Shown here piece by piece: positions 1 through 13,307 of a stretch of 64,000 nucleotides of DNA. The DNA comes from Selaginella moellendorffii. Lineage: Eukaryota; Streptophyta; Lycopodiopsida; Selaginellales; Selaginellaceae. The stretch's first letter is position 1. Every line of letters begins with the position of its first letter. The translations under genes were made by a program, and so were the position numbers. The stretch is taken from contig NW_003314293.1 of assembly GCF_000143415.4 (NCBI RefSeq), positions 960,062-1,024,061 of the forward strand, in the 5' to 3' direction. Under the pieces are notes generated by a model that was not told where the DNA came from, ran no database searches, and saw nothing but the letters and a program-made list of their open reading frames with translations.

Positions 1-644
1 GCCATGCCCGACCTACCCACTATCCTTACTATACATTTGGAACACCCCACAGCCCCCCCCCCCCCCTGAGGAACACTCGTTTTGGGCTTTCACCCCAAGC
101 TTCCCTTAGTATCAGGAGTTAGTCTCTGGGACAAACTCGAAACTTACTAAATATGGAATGGCCCTACAATGCGAATTTCGACACGGGATGAACACCATTG
201 TTTTCAGGCCAATCTCTACATTCCGTAGATATGCCAAATGAGCAAATCTAGACACTTTCCATAAATAGCATTTGAGACCGAAATGAGACTAACACAAAGG
301 GCATGATAGCGAGGGTGTTTAGCAGACATGGTAAGCTATCATCCAATGATATTGAGGGACCAATCTCAATACGTGAGGGTTCTTGTCACTAGCTAGTGCA
401 AGAAAAAACGAGACAGGAACTCCTTACCGGGCTAAGTATGCTTAGCTAATAACACATAGGAATTCCATCCTTATGCTCGTCCGGTCTAAGTACACTCGAA
501 ATGCCCAGTTAACTCCACTAGCACAAGAGGGACTGATAAAGGGTCTAGCAATACCGATCTCCTGCCATCGTAGCAGTAAGGTAAGAGTGTCCGTAAGGAC
601 TGGTCGACAGGTAACTTTCGATACCCGAAGTCACATTCGCGACA
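1..644 (-). repeat. LTR (3' LTR, truncated by window edge)
   Basis: This is the downstream LTR of copy A, read on the minus strand. It starts TGTCGCGAATG at 644. On the plus strand it matches 6135-6779 and about 10060-10686, including the C-rich run near position 50. The part homologous to 5634-6134 lies outside the window. Confidence 0.8.
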
Positions 645-665
645 CTCTGCCCCCCTTGGGGAAGA
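645..665 (-). other. Polypurine tract of LARD copy A
   Basis: The minus strand reads CCCCAAGGGGGGCAGAG directly before the LTR start TGTCGCG. This is where plus-strand DNA priming is expected. The second copy has lost the corresponding tract. Confidence 0.55.
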
Positions 666-3600
666 TCGACGTCCTCGTCGATGCATACTCAAGTCTAGAA
701 TACCGTCAAGGAAACAACTCCATAAAAAGTTCACGGTACTCACACTATGTGAGAAATGCACCAACCAACTTAAATGAGTTAGGGGGTAACCTCTTTGTCT
801 AACGCAGATGCGCTACCAGCTCAGACACCTTCTGGCTATCGCTGACAAGGAAATGACTAACTAAGTCAGCCACCCTTGCTACTCTGGGAGTCACCCAGCT
901 TACAAAAGTGTGATACGCCCCTGCCTGCAAGGACATAGAGAGAGAAACTAGAGGCCCCAACCCTCCTGAGCAAAGAAACCAAACCCGTCGGTAAGGTTTA
1001 GATAGACTACTGTCAACAGGTAGTTAAAGTTGTTTACACAGTCATGCCCTTTTAACGGAATAAGGAACATCGATAGAGAGGCGGGTGATGTGACCAGTCG
1101 ACAGTAGCTACCCCATAACTAGAGATTTCAACATGCACACAAAGTGCCGAAGCTAGTCTGCCTATACTGGCCCAAACTCAAAGATCAATAGATGGATAAT
1201 ATCAAAGTTATAGACAATGATATCTTAGAGACTTAAATATCAGTGAATAAATCTTAGGTTAGAACACAAAAGTATTCCAAGTAAGTTATCATCCGATAAA
1301 CTAGTAGTTGAGTATAGGAACCATCAAGATCATCATAACTGGTAAATATAGAAATCACCATCCAACAAAATTCAATAGCAAGTAGATCATCAAGGAAACG
1401 CAATGATAAAACTTTACTACCAAAAATTGTAGACAGTAAGCCAACAACTTACTAAAGATAACTCAAAGAACACAAAGTATCATTGACTGACAAGCACAAT
1501 GCTCGCAAATGTATCACCCGAAGGAAATAACATCCCAACCTATCAGAACTAACTCAAGCAATAATCAACAGAACAGAATGAATGCGGTAAGACTAACAAA
1601 CACCCATTCATGCCAACTATCACACTAGCCAATCCGAATAGATCCCAGCCAACAACACTAAGGAACTCAAGTTGCCTAAGCAAGTGTTAGCAACATCCTA
1701 CTGATGTCTCAAACCTAAGAGACCAATCCAGAGCAAACCACAAAGAACATGTGGTAGTGCAAAAAAAACCATAAGCTATCAAAGAGAACAACTAACCATT
1801 ATGAAAGATCATCAATTGTCCCATCAAAAAGATATATGCAGAATCATCATCTAAGAAGGAATCCACCATTCCGAAGAATAGAAAATCAATCCAGATTAAC
1901 GATAATCAAGCAAAACCTTCGACAAGGATAATCAACTATCCTAGATGATAGTTAATCATCACCAATGATTGCTAGATGCAAAAAATAACTTCAACATTGA
2001 AGCTAACAAGCCAAAATGCCTTCCCCAACAACTTCTAACAAATGGAACAATGAGCACAAAACTCAAGAAACCAAAAGCTCGAAGAAGCCTATAGCTAAAT
2101 CTTGCCTAATAATGATCATGAATCTCGCACGAACTAACTTCAATGCTAAAGAAGAAATCATGGTATAACCCACAACATCCTCCTCAACACATCCATAAGT
2201 TAAACTTCATAATGCAAAGTTAATGAAGAGCATGTCTGCATCAATCCAAAAGCTAAGCACAACGGAGCTATGCCCAACAAGTGATCACTAAACGATCCTC
2301 CATGAATCCATCTATAGCGAGACGTAACTCACTTCATAACAAGCACAAGAAGAATCATTAATGATCGATATATTCCAACTGAAATCCAATAAGGATTCAA
2401 ACATCTTCAATATCAATCACTAACTCTTCCATTTGTAGAGTTAGCATAGTTCATGACTAAACTGCTTTTCAAGGAAAAGCCAAACCTCAACCTTTACTAA
2501 ATAATTTTATCTAGAACACAACTAACTCAAACTTGCCACTCAGTTCATTTGAACGTCAACACAGTTGCTAACTAGCAACTGCATGAATGCCAACAACACA
2601 AAACTAAAGCCAAATCATCAACACTATCTTCATCGAGACTAATGAAACTCAATATCAATCTTATAAAAAGACATCTCATCTCACTCGAATCTCAACATCA
2701 ACAATGTCAATGATAAGGCATCACTTCAATGCCATCAACACCATAACAAAACTAGAAGAAAGCAAGAGTGAATCACCACCTAAAACTTTCTAGCAACCAA
2801 GCTAACCAAAGTCAAAGATACTTTAGTCAGTATCCGAGACTAATCTTTTTAGCAAAACGTAGTTACAGATAGCACATCATCAAGGAGTGAATCACCACAC
2901 CCAAGACTAAATGAAATCCAACACCATAGACTAAATGTCACCAAATGATATCGACAGCGGTAGAGTCGACATGCTAACATGAAAAAACTCATGTGAGCCT
3001 AACGACACGATCCTCGGCAACACCATCCAATAAAGCAAGCCCATCACTGCTAAATCATCATCGAGCAAAGCAAGTATCAATAGTCCTTGACGAAGTTTAC
3101 AAATAATCACTAGTCGCAAAGCAACTAACAATCACTCCTCAACTTGCCTTCACAAGACCCAAACACCAACTCTTATCATCAAGTTATATACTTATTCAAC
3201 ATGAACGTGATACCCCAGGTACGAGATAAAAGTTCATAAACAAGCACAAACTAAATGACCACTCAAATCCAACTCAACTATAATAAGCTCACTAAAACAT
3301 TTAGCCAATAGCTCTGAGCATGCCTTGAAGAGGCTAGCTATGCATGATCAACACTTAGTTGAAACTAAAGTGAAGACCATGGGATGGACTCATAACGGTA
3401 CACAACCTCCTCATAGACAAAGCTATAGTACGGGTACCAACATCTCAACCTCAAACAACTAAGTTGGACATCACCATCCTTAGCCAAGGCGCAGGGCCAT
3501 CAAGACCAAGTTAAGATCAGTGAGAGCTCATTACTCTCATAGAGTCTTAACAAAATGCAAGGTGCAACCTGCCACCGAGCATAATGCTACAAAAGAAAGG

Positions 3601-5620
3601 CACAGGAGTCACCCTTCTTAGAAAAGTGTAATTGCCACTTTTCTACACCAACTCCAGACTCTATCCAACTCAATTGCCTTAGCCCCAAAAGTCAGCATCC
3701 CTTTCGGGCTGCATCATACAAACTATTTACTAAGGTTTAAGCCAACTAAAGTCAACTCCAACCCTTTCACTAGTTTGTATTGGCTTTCGAAAACGGAATG
3801 GTTTTCGGGCAAAATGATCAATAGATCAGCCATTGGAAAAGTCTAAGAAAATTTGTGTAAAATTTCCCTCCTAGAGAAAGAATGACTCTCAGTCCAAGAT
3901 TGCAAACTTTCAAGACTCAACTAACTTCCTCCTACCAACAACTTCACAAAGGTTCACCTCAACACCAATTCTCATGACCCATAGTATGTTTAAGCCTCGA
4001 ACATCTTTGCCCACTTAACCGATATCCAACACCGACATCCGCAAAGTGCAAAATGAACATCCAAGGCTTGATCACGAAGACCACATCTTCGGATATCCAC
4101 ATTGCACTAACACTCTTCTTCAATCACCTTCAAGATCCAATGTGAAGCCAAAACACTAACAAGAAAAATGACATAGAAAATCAAGGTCCAAGGAAAACTT
4201 CCTCATCACTCGAAATAACAATGCCACTTCCACTAACACAAGTGCTAGCAATGTCAATGCCTCAACTACACACCTTCTCCATCCAACAATCTACTCCAAG
4301 TGCTAACGGATCAACTGACAAGCCATAGCAAGTGAATGCTATAACCCTTTTCCAACACTTAATGGGCAGACTCAAGGAAACAAGGTACCAACTTAAGCTT
4401 AACATAATGGACTACTATCGAGAATCTAGTCAAAGCTACTACAATGCTACTTCGTGCAAGTAGACTAGCTTCTCCATCAACCACTTTGGGGTTGATCATC
4501 ATTTACCCAAGCAACTTCGTAAACACATTGCTCATTATCACATGGATATGATATAAATCACAATGATTTGATCATCAATCAAGCAACATTATGAGCAATG
4601 CCCATGTCACTACTGCAAAGGTTTATGTGAATATCAAGTGTCAACTCAATTCGATAAAATGCAACATAAATGCCACACCCCACCAATAGAGATTTATAAC
4701 ACTTAATACCACTAACTTTAGTTCACAACACGGACAAGCTCATGCCACTCTCTTTCTGACCAATCTCAAAACTAATCCAACACCAAGCTACACAAGGAGC
4801 AATAACAAGGTTCCCTGGAAAAGAATTGAACATTGCAACCCAAGTCTTCCAATAGCAAGCCTAGACAAAATGATATAGCGCTTCACCACTATCCATCCTA
4901 TAACTCACCACTTGCAAGACCATCACTTCCAACATGCATCAAGGTGGGGACTCTTGATTGCATACTATGAACATGAGCAATGAGTTAACACTTCGTTATA
5001 AATCATCTCTCCAAGAGAAAATGATTTACGTGTTTGATCCTCCGTCCCCGATGACTCTCTTTTCGGTCTCATCTTTGACCAAACCTCAAGCTTGCTTTCG
5101 CACTGCCTTCAGTTCAATCGAAGAAAAGTTTATAAGAGAGCACGGCCATGACTACTTGAACAAATAGACTAATCCTTATAGTCTTGATTGATCCACTTAT
5201 AATCATATCTAGGAAGGATCCATTAGTGCCGTGCTAAATAGCTACGGACCAGCCTATTTGCCACTCACAGCAAACCCAGGGAAAATTTACTTTCACCCAT
5301 GGTACAAGGAACAACTCATGGAACCACCGATAGGCTAACATTAATCCTGCCAACTCAAAGTGTAACCTCGAGTTGCTAATGTGCCTCACTCACGAGCCCA
5401 AGCGAAAACTCGTGCAAAATGGTACACCTCAATCCTTCCTATGAGCCCAAGAGCAAGCTCATATAATATGGTACAAAACGGTAACCAAAACCATACCCAA
5501 GGAATGATTGCGAAGTCATTGCACCCAAACGTGTACCCACTCGGATCATCGTTTTCATCTCTATATATGCAACGAGACTAGTTGCCCAATCTCATTGAAT
5601 AGTACTCGCTGAGACTCATC

Positions 5621-5633
5621 CTCTGATACCAAA
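5621..5633 (-). other. Primer-binding site (initiator tRNA-Met), copy A
   Basis: The minus strand reads TTTGGTATCAGAG immediately after the LTR end. It is complementary to the 3' end of plant initiator tRNA-Met and sets the element's strand. Confidence 0.8.
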
Positions 5634-6779
5634 TGTAGCGCACGTGGTTTTGACCCCTATGGTGATTTACCATAGGATAACACCACGAAGTGAAACCTAA
5701 ACCCTCTTTGTGCCACGTGACATATGCCACATGTCACATACCACGTGTCCATGCCACATGTCCATGGGAACCCGAGGTTCAGGGCCTTGGGCCACTGAAC
5801 GAAGGAAAGGTGCCAAAACTTCGAAGCACGAAGCCAAGAAGTGACGGAACCGAACCACAAAGCAACTCCCGAGCATAAAGCCCAAGGAGCAAAGGGACAG
5901 GAGCCCGGAACGACTTGGAACAGTCCTAGAGTAACCAGCATCCCAATGCCAGGACCAGCACACAAAACGGAGCCAAATGGGGTCTGGCGCTATTTCGGCA
6001 TACTGGTGGCCTAACGTGAGGACATGGGTACTCTACCAGCTAGCATGGTGTGGAACCTTAGCTTAGACCCAAGCCGGACGCAGAACAAGGACAGGCACGC
6101 AAGCGGGAGCTAGACTATGCCTCAGGTTGGTCAGCCATGCCCGACCTACCCACTATCCTTACTATACATTTGGAACCCCCCACAGCCCCCCCCCCCCACC
6201 CCTGAAGAACACACGTTTTGGGCTTTCACCCCAAGCTTCCCTTAGTATCAGGAGTTAGTCTCTGGGACAAACTCGAAACTTACTAAATATGGAATGGCCC
6301 TAGAATGCGAATTTGGACACAGGATGAACACCATTGTTTTCAGGCCAATCTCTACATTCCGTAGATATGCCAAATGAGCAAATCTAGACACTTTCCATAA
6401 ATAGCATTTGAGACCGAAATAAGACTAACACAAAGGGCATGATAGCGAGGGTGTTTGGTAGACACGGTAAGCTATCATCCAGCGATATTGAGGGACCAAT
6501 CTCAATACACGAGGGTTCTTGTCACTAGCCAGTGCAAGACAAAACGAGACGGGAACTCCTTACCGGGCTAGTATGCTTAGCTAATAATACGTAGGAATTC
6601 CGTCCTTATGCTCGTCCGGTCTAAGTACACTCGAAATGCCCAGTTAACTCCACTAGCACAAGAGGGACTGATAAAGGGTCTAGCAATACCGATCTCCTGC
6701 CATCGTGGCAGTAAGGTAAGAGTGTCCGTAAGGACTGGTTGACAAGTAACTTTCGATACCTGAAGTCACATTCATGACA
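5634..6779 (-). repeat. Shared LTR (5' LTR of copy A, 3' LTR of copy B)
   Basis: This 1146-bp LTR has TG/CA termini: plus strand TGTAGCGCACG at 5634, ending TTCATGACA at 6779. It serves both flanking internal regions, the usual result of unequal recombination between LTRs. Small ORFs inside it (for example on the minus strand around 5657-5965) are not conserved as proteins in the other copies. Confidence 0.85.
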
Positions 6780-7785
6780 AAACCTCTTTAGCAACCAAGC
6801 TAACTAAATTCAAAGATACCTTAGTTAGTATCTAAGACCAATCCTCCAACAATATTCAGTTATAGATAACACATCATCAAGGAGTGATTCACTACGTCCA
6901 ACACTTAATGAAATCCAACATTACGAACTAAATGTAATCAAATGATATTAACAAAGGTAGAGTTAATATACTAATATGGAAAACTCATGTAAGTCTAACA
7001 ACATGATCCTCCACAATACCATTCGGTAAAGTAAACCCATCATTATTAAATCATCATCAAGTGAAGCAAGTGTCAATAGTCCTTGACGAAGTCTATAAGC
7101 AATCACTAGTTGCAAAGCAACTAACAATCATTCTTCAACTTGTCTTCACAAGACCCAACACTAAACTCATATCATCGAGTCATATACTCATCCAACATGA
7201 ACATAATACCTCAAGTACGAGATAAAGGTTCATGGACAAATATAACTAAATGACCACTCGAATCCAACTCAACCGTAATAAGCTCACTAATGCATTTAGC
7301 CAACAGCTTTAAGCATGCTTTGAAGAGGCTAGTTATGCATGATCAACACTAAGTTGAAACTAAAGTGAAGACCATGAGATGGACTCATATCGGTACACAA
7401 CATTCTCATAGACAAAGTTATAGTACGGGTACCAACATCTCAACCGTAAACAACTAAGTTGGACATCACCATCTTTAGCAAAGGTGCAGGGCCTCTAAGA
7501 CTAAGTCAAGATCAGTGAGAGCTCACTACTCTCATAGAGTTTAATGAAATGCAAAGTGCAACTTGTGACCAAGCATAACACTACAAAAGAAAGGCACAAG
7601 GGTCACCCTTCTTAAAAAAGTGCAACGGCCACCTTTTCACACCAACTCCATACTCTATCCAACTCAATTGCCTTATCCCCAAAAGTCAACATCCCTTTTC
7701 AGGTCACATCATACAAACTACTTACTAAGGTTTAAGCTAATTAAAATCAACTTACAACCCTTTCACTAGCTTGTACTGGCTTACG

Positions 7786-8134
7786 NNNNNNNNNNNNNNN
7801 NNNNNNNNNNNNNNNNNNNNNNNNNNNNNNNNNNNNNNNNNNNNNNNNNNNNNNNNNNNNNNNNNNNNNNNNNNNNNNNNNNNNNNNNNNNNNNNNNNNN
7901 NNNNNNNNNNNNNNNNNNNNNNNNNNNNNNNNNNNNNNNNNNNNNNNNNNNNNNNNNNNNNNNNNNNNNNNNNNNNNNNNNNNNNNNNNNNNNNNNNNNN
8001 NNNNNNNNNNNNNNNNNNNNNNNNNNNNNNNNNNNNNNNNNNNNNNNNNNNNNNNNNNNNNNNNNNNNNNNNNNNNNNNNNNNNNNNNNNNNNNNNNNNN
8101 NNNNNNNNNNNNNNNNNNNNNNNNNNNNNNNNNN
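7786..8134. other. Assembly gap (349 N)
   Basis: A run of undetermined bases. By alignment with copy A it should hold LARD internal sequence homologous to about 3790-4200. Confidence 0.99.
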
Positions 8135-9554
8135 CTTATCACTCAAAATAACAACACCACTTTCACTAACACAAATGCTAGTGATGTCAATGCCTCAACT
8201 ACACACCTTCTCCATCTAACAATCTACTCCAAGTGCTAATAAATCAACTAAAGAGTTATACCAAATGAATACTACAACCCTTTCCAACACTTTAATGGGC
8301 AAACTCTAGGAACCAAAGAACCAACTTAAATTAGCATAATGGACTGCCATTGAGAATCTAGTCAAAACTATTATAATGCTACTTCATGCAAGTAGACTAG
8401 CTTCACCATCAATTACTTTGAGGTTGATCATCGTTTACCAAGCAACTTCACAAATATATTGCTCACGACCACATACATATGATATAAGTATCACAATGAT
8501 TTGATCATTAATTGAGCAACACCACGAGCAACATCCATGCCATTACTTCAAAGGTTATTATGAGCATCAAGTGCCAACTCGATTTGACAAAATGCAACAT
8601 AAATGCTATACTCCACCGATAGAGATTTACAACAACTAACATCACTAACTTTTGTTCACAATACGGACAAACTCATGCCACTCTTTTTCTGACCAAACTC
8701 AAAACTAATCCAAGACCAAGTTACTAAAGGAGCAATAGCAAGGTTCCCCAAAAAGAATTGAGCATTGCAACTCAAGTCTTCAATAGCAAGTCTAGACAAA
8801 ATGGTTCAGTGCTTCACCACTATCCATCCCACAACTCACCATTTATAAAACCATCATCTCCAACATGCATCAAGATGGAGACTCTTGATTGCATGATGTG
8901 AATACGAGAAATGAGTCACACATTGTTGTGAATCATCTCTTCAATAAGAAAAGATGATTTACGTGTTTGATCTTTCGTCCTTGACAACTCTCTTTTTAGT
9001 CTTAACTTTGACTAAACCTCAAGCTTGCTTTCGCATTGCCTTCAGTCCAATCTAAAAAAAGTTTATAATAGAGCATAGCAATGATTACTTGAATCAATAG
9101 ACTCTTCCCTACAATCTTGATTGATCCATTTATAATCATGCTTAGGAAGGATCCATTAGTGCCATGCTAAATAGCCACGGACTAGCTTATTTGCCACTCA
9201 TAGCAAACCCAGGGAAGGTTTATTTTTTTCCATGGTACAAGGAACAACTTATGGAACCATCGATAGGCTAATATTAATCCTGCCATCTCAAAGTGCAACC
9301 TCAAGTTGCTTATGTGCCTCACTCACAAGCTCAAGCTAAAACTCATGCAAATGGAAGAACTCAATTCCTTTTATGAGCCCAAGAGCAAGCTCATATTATT
9401 ACAGTACAAAAAGGTAACCATAATCCATACCTAAAGAATGATTGCGAAGTTTTTGCACCCAAACATGTACCCACTTGGATCATTGTTTTCATCTCTATGT
9501 ATAAAATGAGACTAGTTGCCCAATCTCATTGGATAGTACTCGCTAAGACTCATC

Positions 9555-9567
9555 CTCTAATACCAAA
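9555..9567 (-). other. Primer-binding site, copy B
   Basis: The minus strand reads TTTGGTATTAGAG next to the LTR. It carries one change from the copy A site. Confidence 0.7.
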
Positions 9568-10686
9568 TGTAGCACACGTGGTTTTTACCCTTTATCCTAT
9601 GGTAATTTACTATATGATAACACCACGAAGTGGAACCTAAACCCTCCATATGCCACATGTTATATACCATATGTCCAAAGGACAGTGGTGTGGAACTCGA
9701 GGTTCAAGGCCTTGAGCCACTGAACGAAGGAACAGTGCCAAACTCCCAAGCATGAAGCCAAGGAGTGACGGAACCGGACCATGAAGCAACTCTTGAGCAT
9801 ACAACCCAAGGAGCAAAGGGATAGGAGCTTGAAGCGACTTGGAACAGTCCTAAAGCAACCAGCATCCCAATGCCAGAACTAGCATGCAAAACGAAGCCAA
9901 ATGGAGTCTGGCACTATTTCAGCATACTGGTGGCCTAACGCAAGGATATGTGTACTCCATCAGCTAGCATGGAATGGAACTTGGGTTTAGACCCAAGCCG
10001 GACGCAGAACAAGGACAGGCACGCAAGCGGGAGCTAGACTATGCCTCAGGTTGGTCGGCCATGCCCAACCTACCCACTATCCCTACTATACATTTGGAAC
10101 CCCCCAGTCCCCCCCCCCCACTGAGCACACACGCTTTGGGCTTTCACCCCAAGCCTCCCTTAGTATCAAGAGTTAGTCTCTGGGACAAGCTCGAAACTTA
10201 CTAAATATGGAATGTCCCTAGATTGCGAATTTGGACACAAGATGAACACCATTGTGTTCAAATCAATATCTACATTCCATAGATATGCCAAATGAGTAAA
10301 TCTAGACACTTTCCATAAATAGCATTTGGGACTAAAATGAGACTAACACAAAGGGCATGATAGCGAGGGTGTTTGGCAGACACGGTAAGCTATCATTTAG
10401 TGAATATATATCGCGGGGGTTCCCAACACTAACAAGTGTAAGTCAACATCATGAGTTTCTCGTCACCATACCAAGTATGTTTGACTAAATGACAACGTAG
10501 GATTTCCTTCCTTAGTGCCCTTCCCGTCTAAGTGCACATGTGATGACTAATTTCTCAACTAGCTTAGGCAGAAACTAATAAAGGGTCCAGCAATACCAAC
10601 CTCTTGCCATCATGGTAGTAAAAAAAGAGTGCCCGTAAGGACTGGCTGACAAATAACTTTCGATACCCGAAGTCACATTCGCGACA
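9568..10686 (-). repeat. 5' LTR of LARD copy B
   Basis: This 1119-bp LTR runs from TGTAGCACACG at 9568 to TTCGCGACA at 10686. The stretch around 10400-10560 is more divergent from the other two LTRs than the rest. Confidence 0.8.
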
Positions 10687-12875
10687 GCATCATCATAATT
10701 GTTAATATGTCCAATGCATGCTTGAAGATATTTGGCAAAATGGTCCAATCCATATGAGAGGCTATGCTCAAACCATTGTACTACTGCAATACTGTTCTTT
10801 GGAGACACATAGGTTAGATATATTATCAAACTTATTAATATCTATAAGTTTTAGTTTTATAAACAGAAATTGATAAAAGAAATAGTATTTAAATTCAGAT
10901 AAAGGATAAACAGATAAATATGAGAACTTTAATATAGAAATATATTTACTATGATCATATTAACAATATAAACCTATTTATATTATTATAGGCAAAATAG
11001 AGTGCTTGTGATATAGGAATAGGTATATTAATTAAGGTTTAAACCCTGCTTATATACAAGAATGGATGGACTAGATTCAGTCATAAATGGATAGTGTATA
11101 TACTATAATACTATAATTAGTGTATTATCTAACCAAATTAATATATGTATATACATACATGTATTTCCAAACATTATACCATCCTCCCCTCTGGAAGATG
11201 AAAAGGTGATGATAGTAAGTTAAGTAGAATATTTGAAGTTTTTGTTGGGTGATTATAAATTACTACAAAAATCTAAAGCTCCTATAAAATCACCATTAAA
11301 ATAGCTATTGAAATAAAACCCAAAGCCATGGCATAAGTATTAGCTGACTATAGAATCTCGGTGAATCAATTGCAACTCCATATACAACTCCCAAATGCTC
11401 AAACCAACCATGCAACCATAACTTTGAACCAAAGTAAGGTAGTCTATAGAGCACTATTGCAACAAACAATACATCCTATTTCTAAACTTGCTTGTTGACG
11501 ATCCTCCAAGACCACCATTAACTTGGACTTAGGATCATAAGTAAAATCTACCATAATGTCTTCCCTTTGATCAACATTTGAGACCTATGTTAACTTAGAC
11601 TCACAACCATCATCCTTATCCAACACCATACATGGGAGGTTAGACTCACTCTATTTATCCTCCATATCCTCTTTATCCCCTTCTTGAAAGATTTTTTTTT
11701 TTAAATACTAACTCTATTTGGACTCATTGCACTCATCCTCACTTTGCTATCTATGTTCAACTTAACTCCACTGTCGCATTTGTTTAGCCTCACTACATCA
11801 GGGCTAGATGTTCCATTTGGACTCGTTATGCTCATCCTCACTTCACAATCCATGTCATTCGTCTTTGCTCCACTACCATATTCATTCATCTTCACTCCAT
11901 AGTTGAGGCCAAATTTTTGTCCGTCCCCTCTACCCCCTCCTCTAAAGAAAACAAAGTTTAAAGTGTTGAGGCAAAAAGGAGAAAATGAAAAAAAAATTGA
12001 GGAAAAACAATTATGAAAGAAAAAAAAGTGGATGAAAAAGCATCAAAAGAAGAATTTGCAATAGTTGGTAATGTAAAAATGGGGAAATCAAAAGAATATA
12101 TGCTTAAAACTTGGAAAATAAAGGACTTTCTATTATAAAATACTTCGGCCACCACAATATAAACAAAAAATTCACACTACTCGACTTCCTCAATACACAA
12201 TTCAACATTTGAGATAGAAAAATCAATAACAACATCTACACTCTCAAGGGAATACATAAACTCCTCAGTAACAACGATAAAGCAAAGGATTTTAGCAATA
12301 GTCAGAAGTGGGGACATGCATTCAACTTGAAACTCTGGCTAAAGTGATTCAACCCTTGGAACATGGGAATACTGAACACCAGAACTAATCAAAGGCTTTA
12401 CCAATGAAACAAAATTAAGATTTTCAACTTCATGCATACACTCAACATCTAGATTAGTATGAGGAGGATATAAAACACTCAACTCAACACTAGACTAAAA
12501 ATGAGAATTATCAAAGTTCTAAATGATTGATATGCTAGGAGAAGAAAACATTGTAGATAAGGAAAAAATACTAGGAATATAAGAAGGTGGCTCATGCCAA
12601 GAAATAAGAAAAAGTTAGGAAAAAATAAAAGGTAAAGAAAAAGGATTAAATGGTAGATTGAAGGATTGACATCTATCTTGTGAAATTTCCACTTCATCTT
12701 TAAAGCTATCTTTGTCAAAAAGCCCACTTCCTACCACCAAATTCCTTGCTATTACCGATTTCCCAAGCCATTATTGCAGCCATTATCTTAGTTATTACCC
12801 AATGGCTTCCTTTGAGATTGATTTGTATACTTTGGGTGGTCAATGCGGCTTAGGCAATATGAACCATCAATTTGG
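10687..12875. other. AT-rich region, no supported gene
   Basis: No gene family is recognisable. An open minus-strand stretch at 10687-10829, just outside the LTR, reads like protein (about 45 codons) but matches nothing I know. A minus-strand ORF at 11701-11895 contains a degenerate repeat of a segment like DSxVKxNxDSKVRMS with a ~102-bp DNA period. Both may be remnants. Confidence 0.4.
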
Positions 12876-13307
12876 GAGCTCGGAACCACACCATAGTAGC
12901 TGGTGGAGTACCTATATCCTCACATTAGGCCACTAATATGTTAAAATAATGCTAAATTTCGTTTAGCTCCATTTTGTGTGTTAGTCTTGGCATTTGGATG
13001 TTCAAAGCTCTAGAACTGTTCCAAGTTGCTTTGTGCTCCTGTCCTTTCAATCCTTAAATTATACACTTAAGAGTTGCTCCATGCTCTAATTCCTTTGCTC
13101 CCTAGCTTTATGCTTAGGAGTTTGGCTCTGTTCCTTCATTTAGTGGCATAAGGCCCTGAAACTCCACTCTGTTATCCTTTGGACATGTGGCATGTGGCAT
13201 GTGGTATGTGGCATGTGATTATGGCACATGGAGGGTTTAGGTTCCGCTTTTTTGTTGTTCTATGGTAAATCACCATAGAATAAAGGGTGAAAACCATGTG
13301 CACTACA
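12876..13307 (+). repeat. Partial LTR of the LARD family, opposite orientation
   Basis: Reverse-complement similarity to 5634-6065 begins near CCACACCATAGTAGCTGG and ends at GTGCACTACA (13307). It is the last ~430 bp of an LTR in plus orientation. No primer-binding site follows, so this is a fragment and not an intact element end. Confidence 0.7.

Larger units (their letters stand above)
645..5633 (-). mobile_element. LARD internal region, copy A
   Basis: About 5 kb of A/C-rich (plus strand) sequence lies between two LTRs. The ORFs in it are short and none resembles gag, protease, RT or integrase. It is about 85-90% similar by eye to 6780-9567 over its right-hand half. No gene is supported here. 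Confidence 0.7.
6780..9567 (-). mobile_element. LARD internal region, copy B (deleted)
   Basis: Homologous to about 2787-5633 of copy A, with many substitutions. The part nearest its 3' LTR is missing. It contains an assembly gap. No coding sequence was found. Confidence 0.7.
1..10686 (-). mobile_element. Two overlapping non-coding LTR retrotransposons (LARD-like)
   Basis: Three copies of a ~1.1-kb LTR lie in the same orientation, separated by related internal regions (LTR-internal-LTR-internal-LTR). Orientation is minus: next to two LTRs the minus strand reads TTTGGTATCAGAG or TTTGGTATTAGAG, the initiator-tRNA-Met primer-binding site. A purine tract AAGGGGGGCAGAG abuts the far LTR. The internal regions have no ORF above about 70 codons and no gag or pol motif, so the family fits a large retrotransposon derivative that depends on another element's proteins. 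The left LTR is cut by the window edge. The second internal region resumes at sequence homologous to about 2787, so it lacks about 2.1 kb, including the polypurine tract. Confidence 0.8.

Noticed and set aside
473-802. 109-codon ORF at the LTR/internal boundary
   Set aside because: It crosses the LTR end, and an antisense ORF of similar size overlaps it. No protein motif is seen.
5657-5965. 102-codon minus-strand ORF
   Set aside because: It lies inside an LTR and is not preserved in the sister LTRs.
7747-8151. ORFs of 121-131 codons on both strands
   Set aside because: They consist almost entirely of undetermined bases in the assembly gap.
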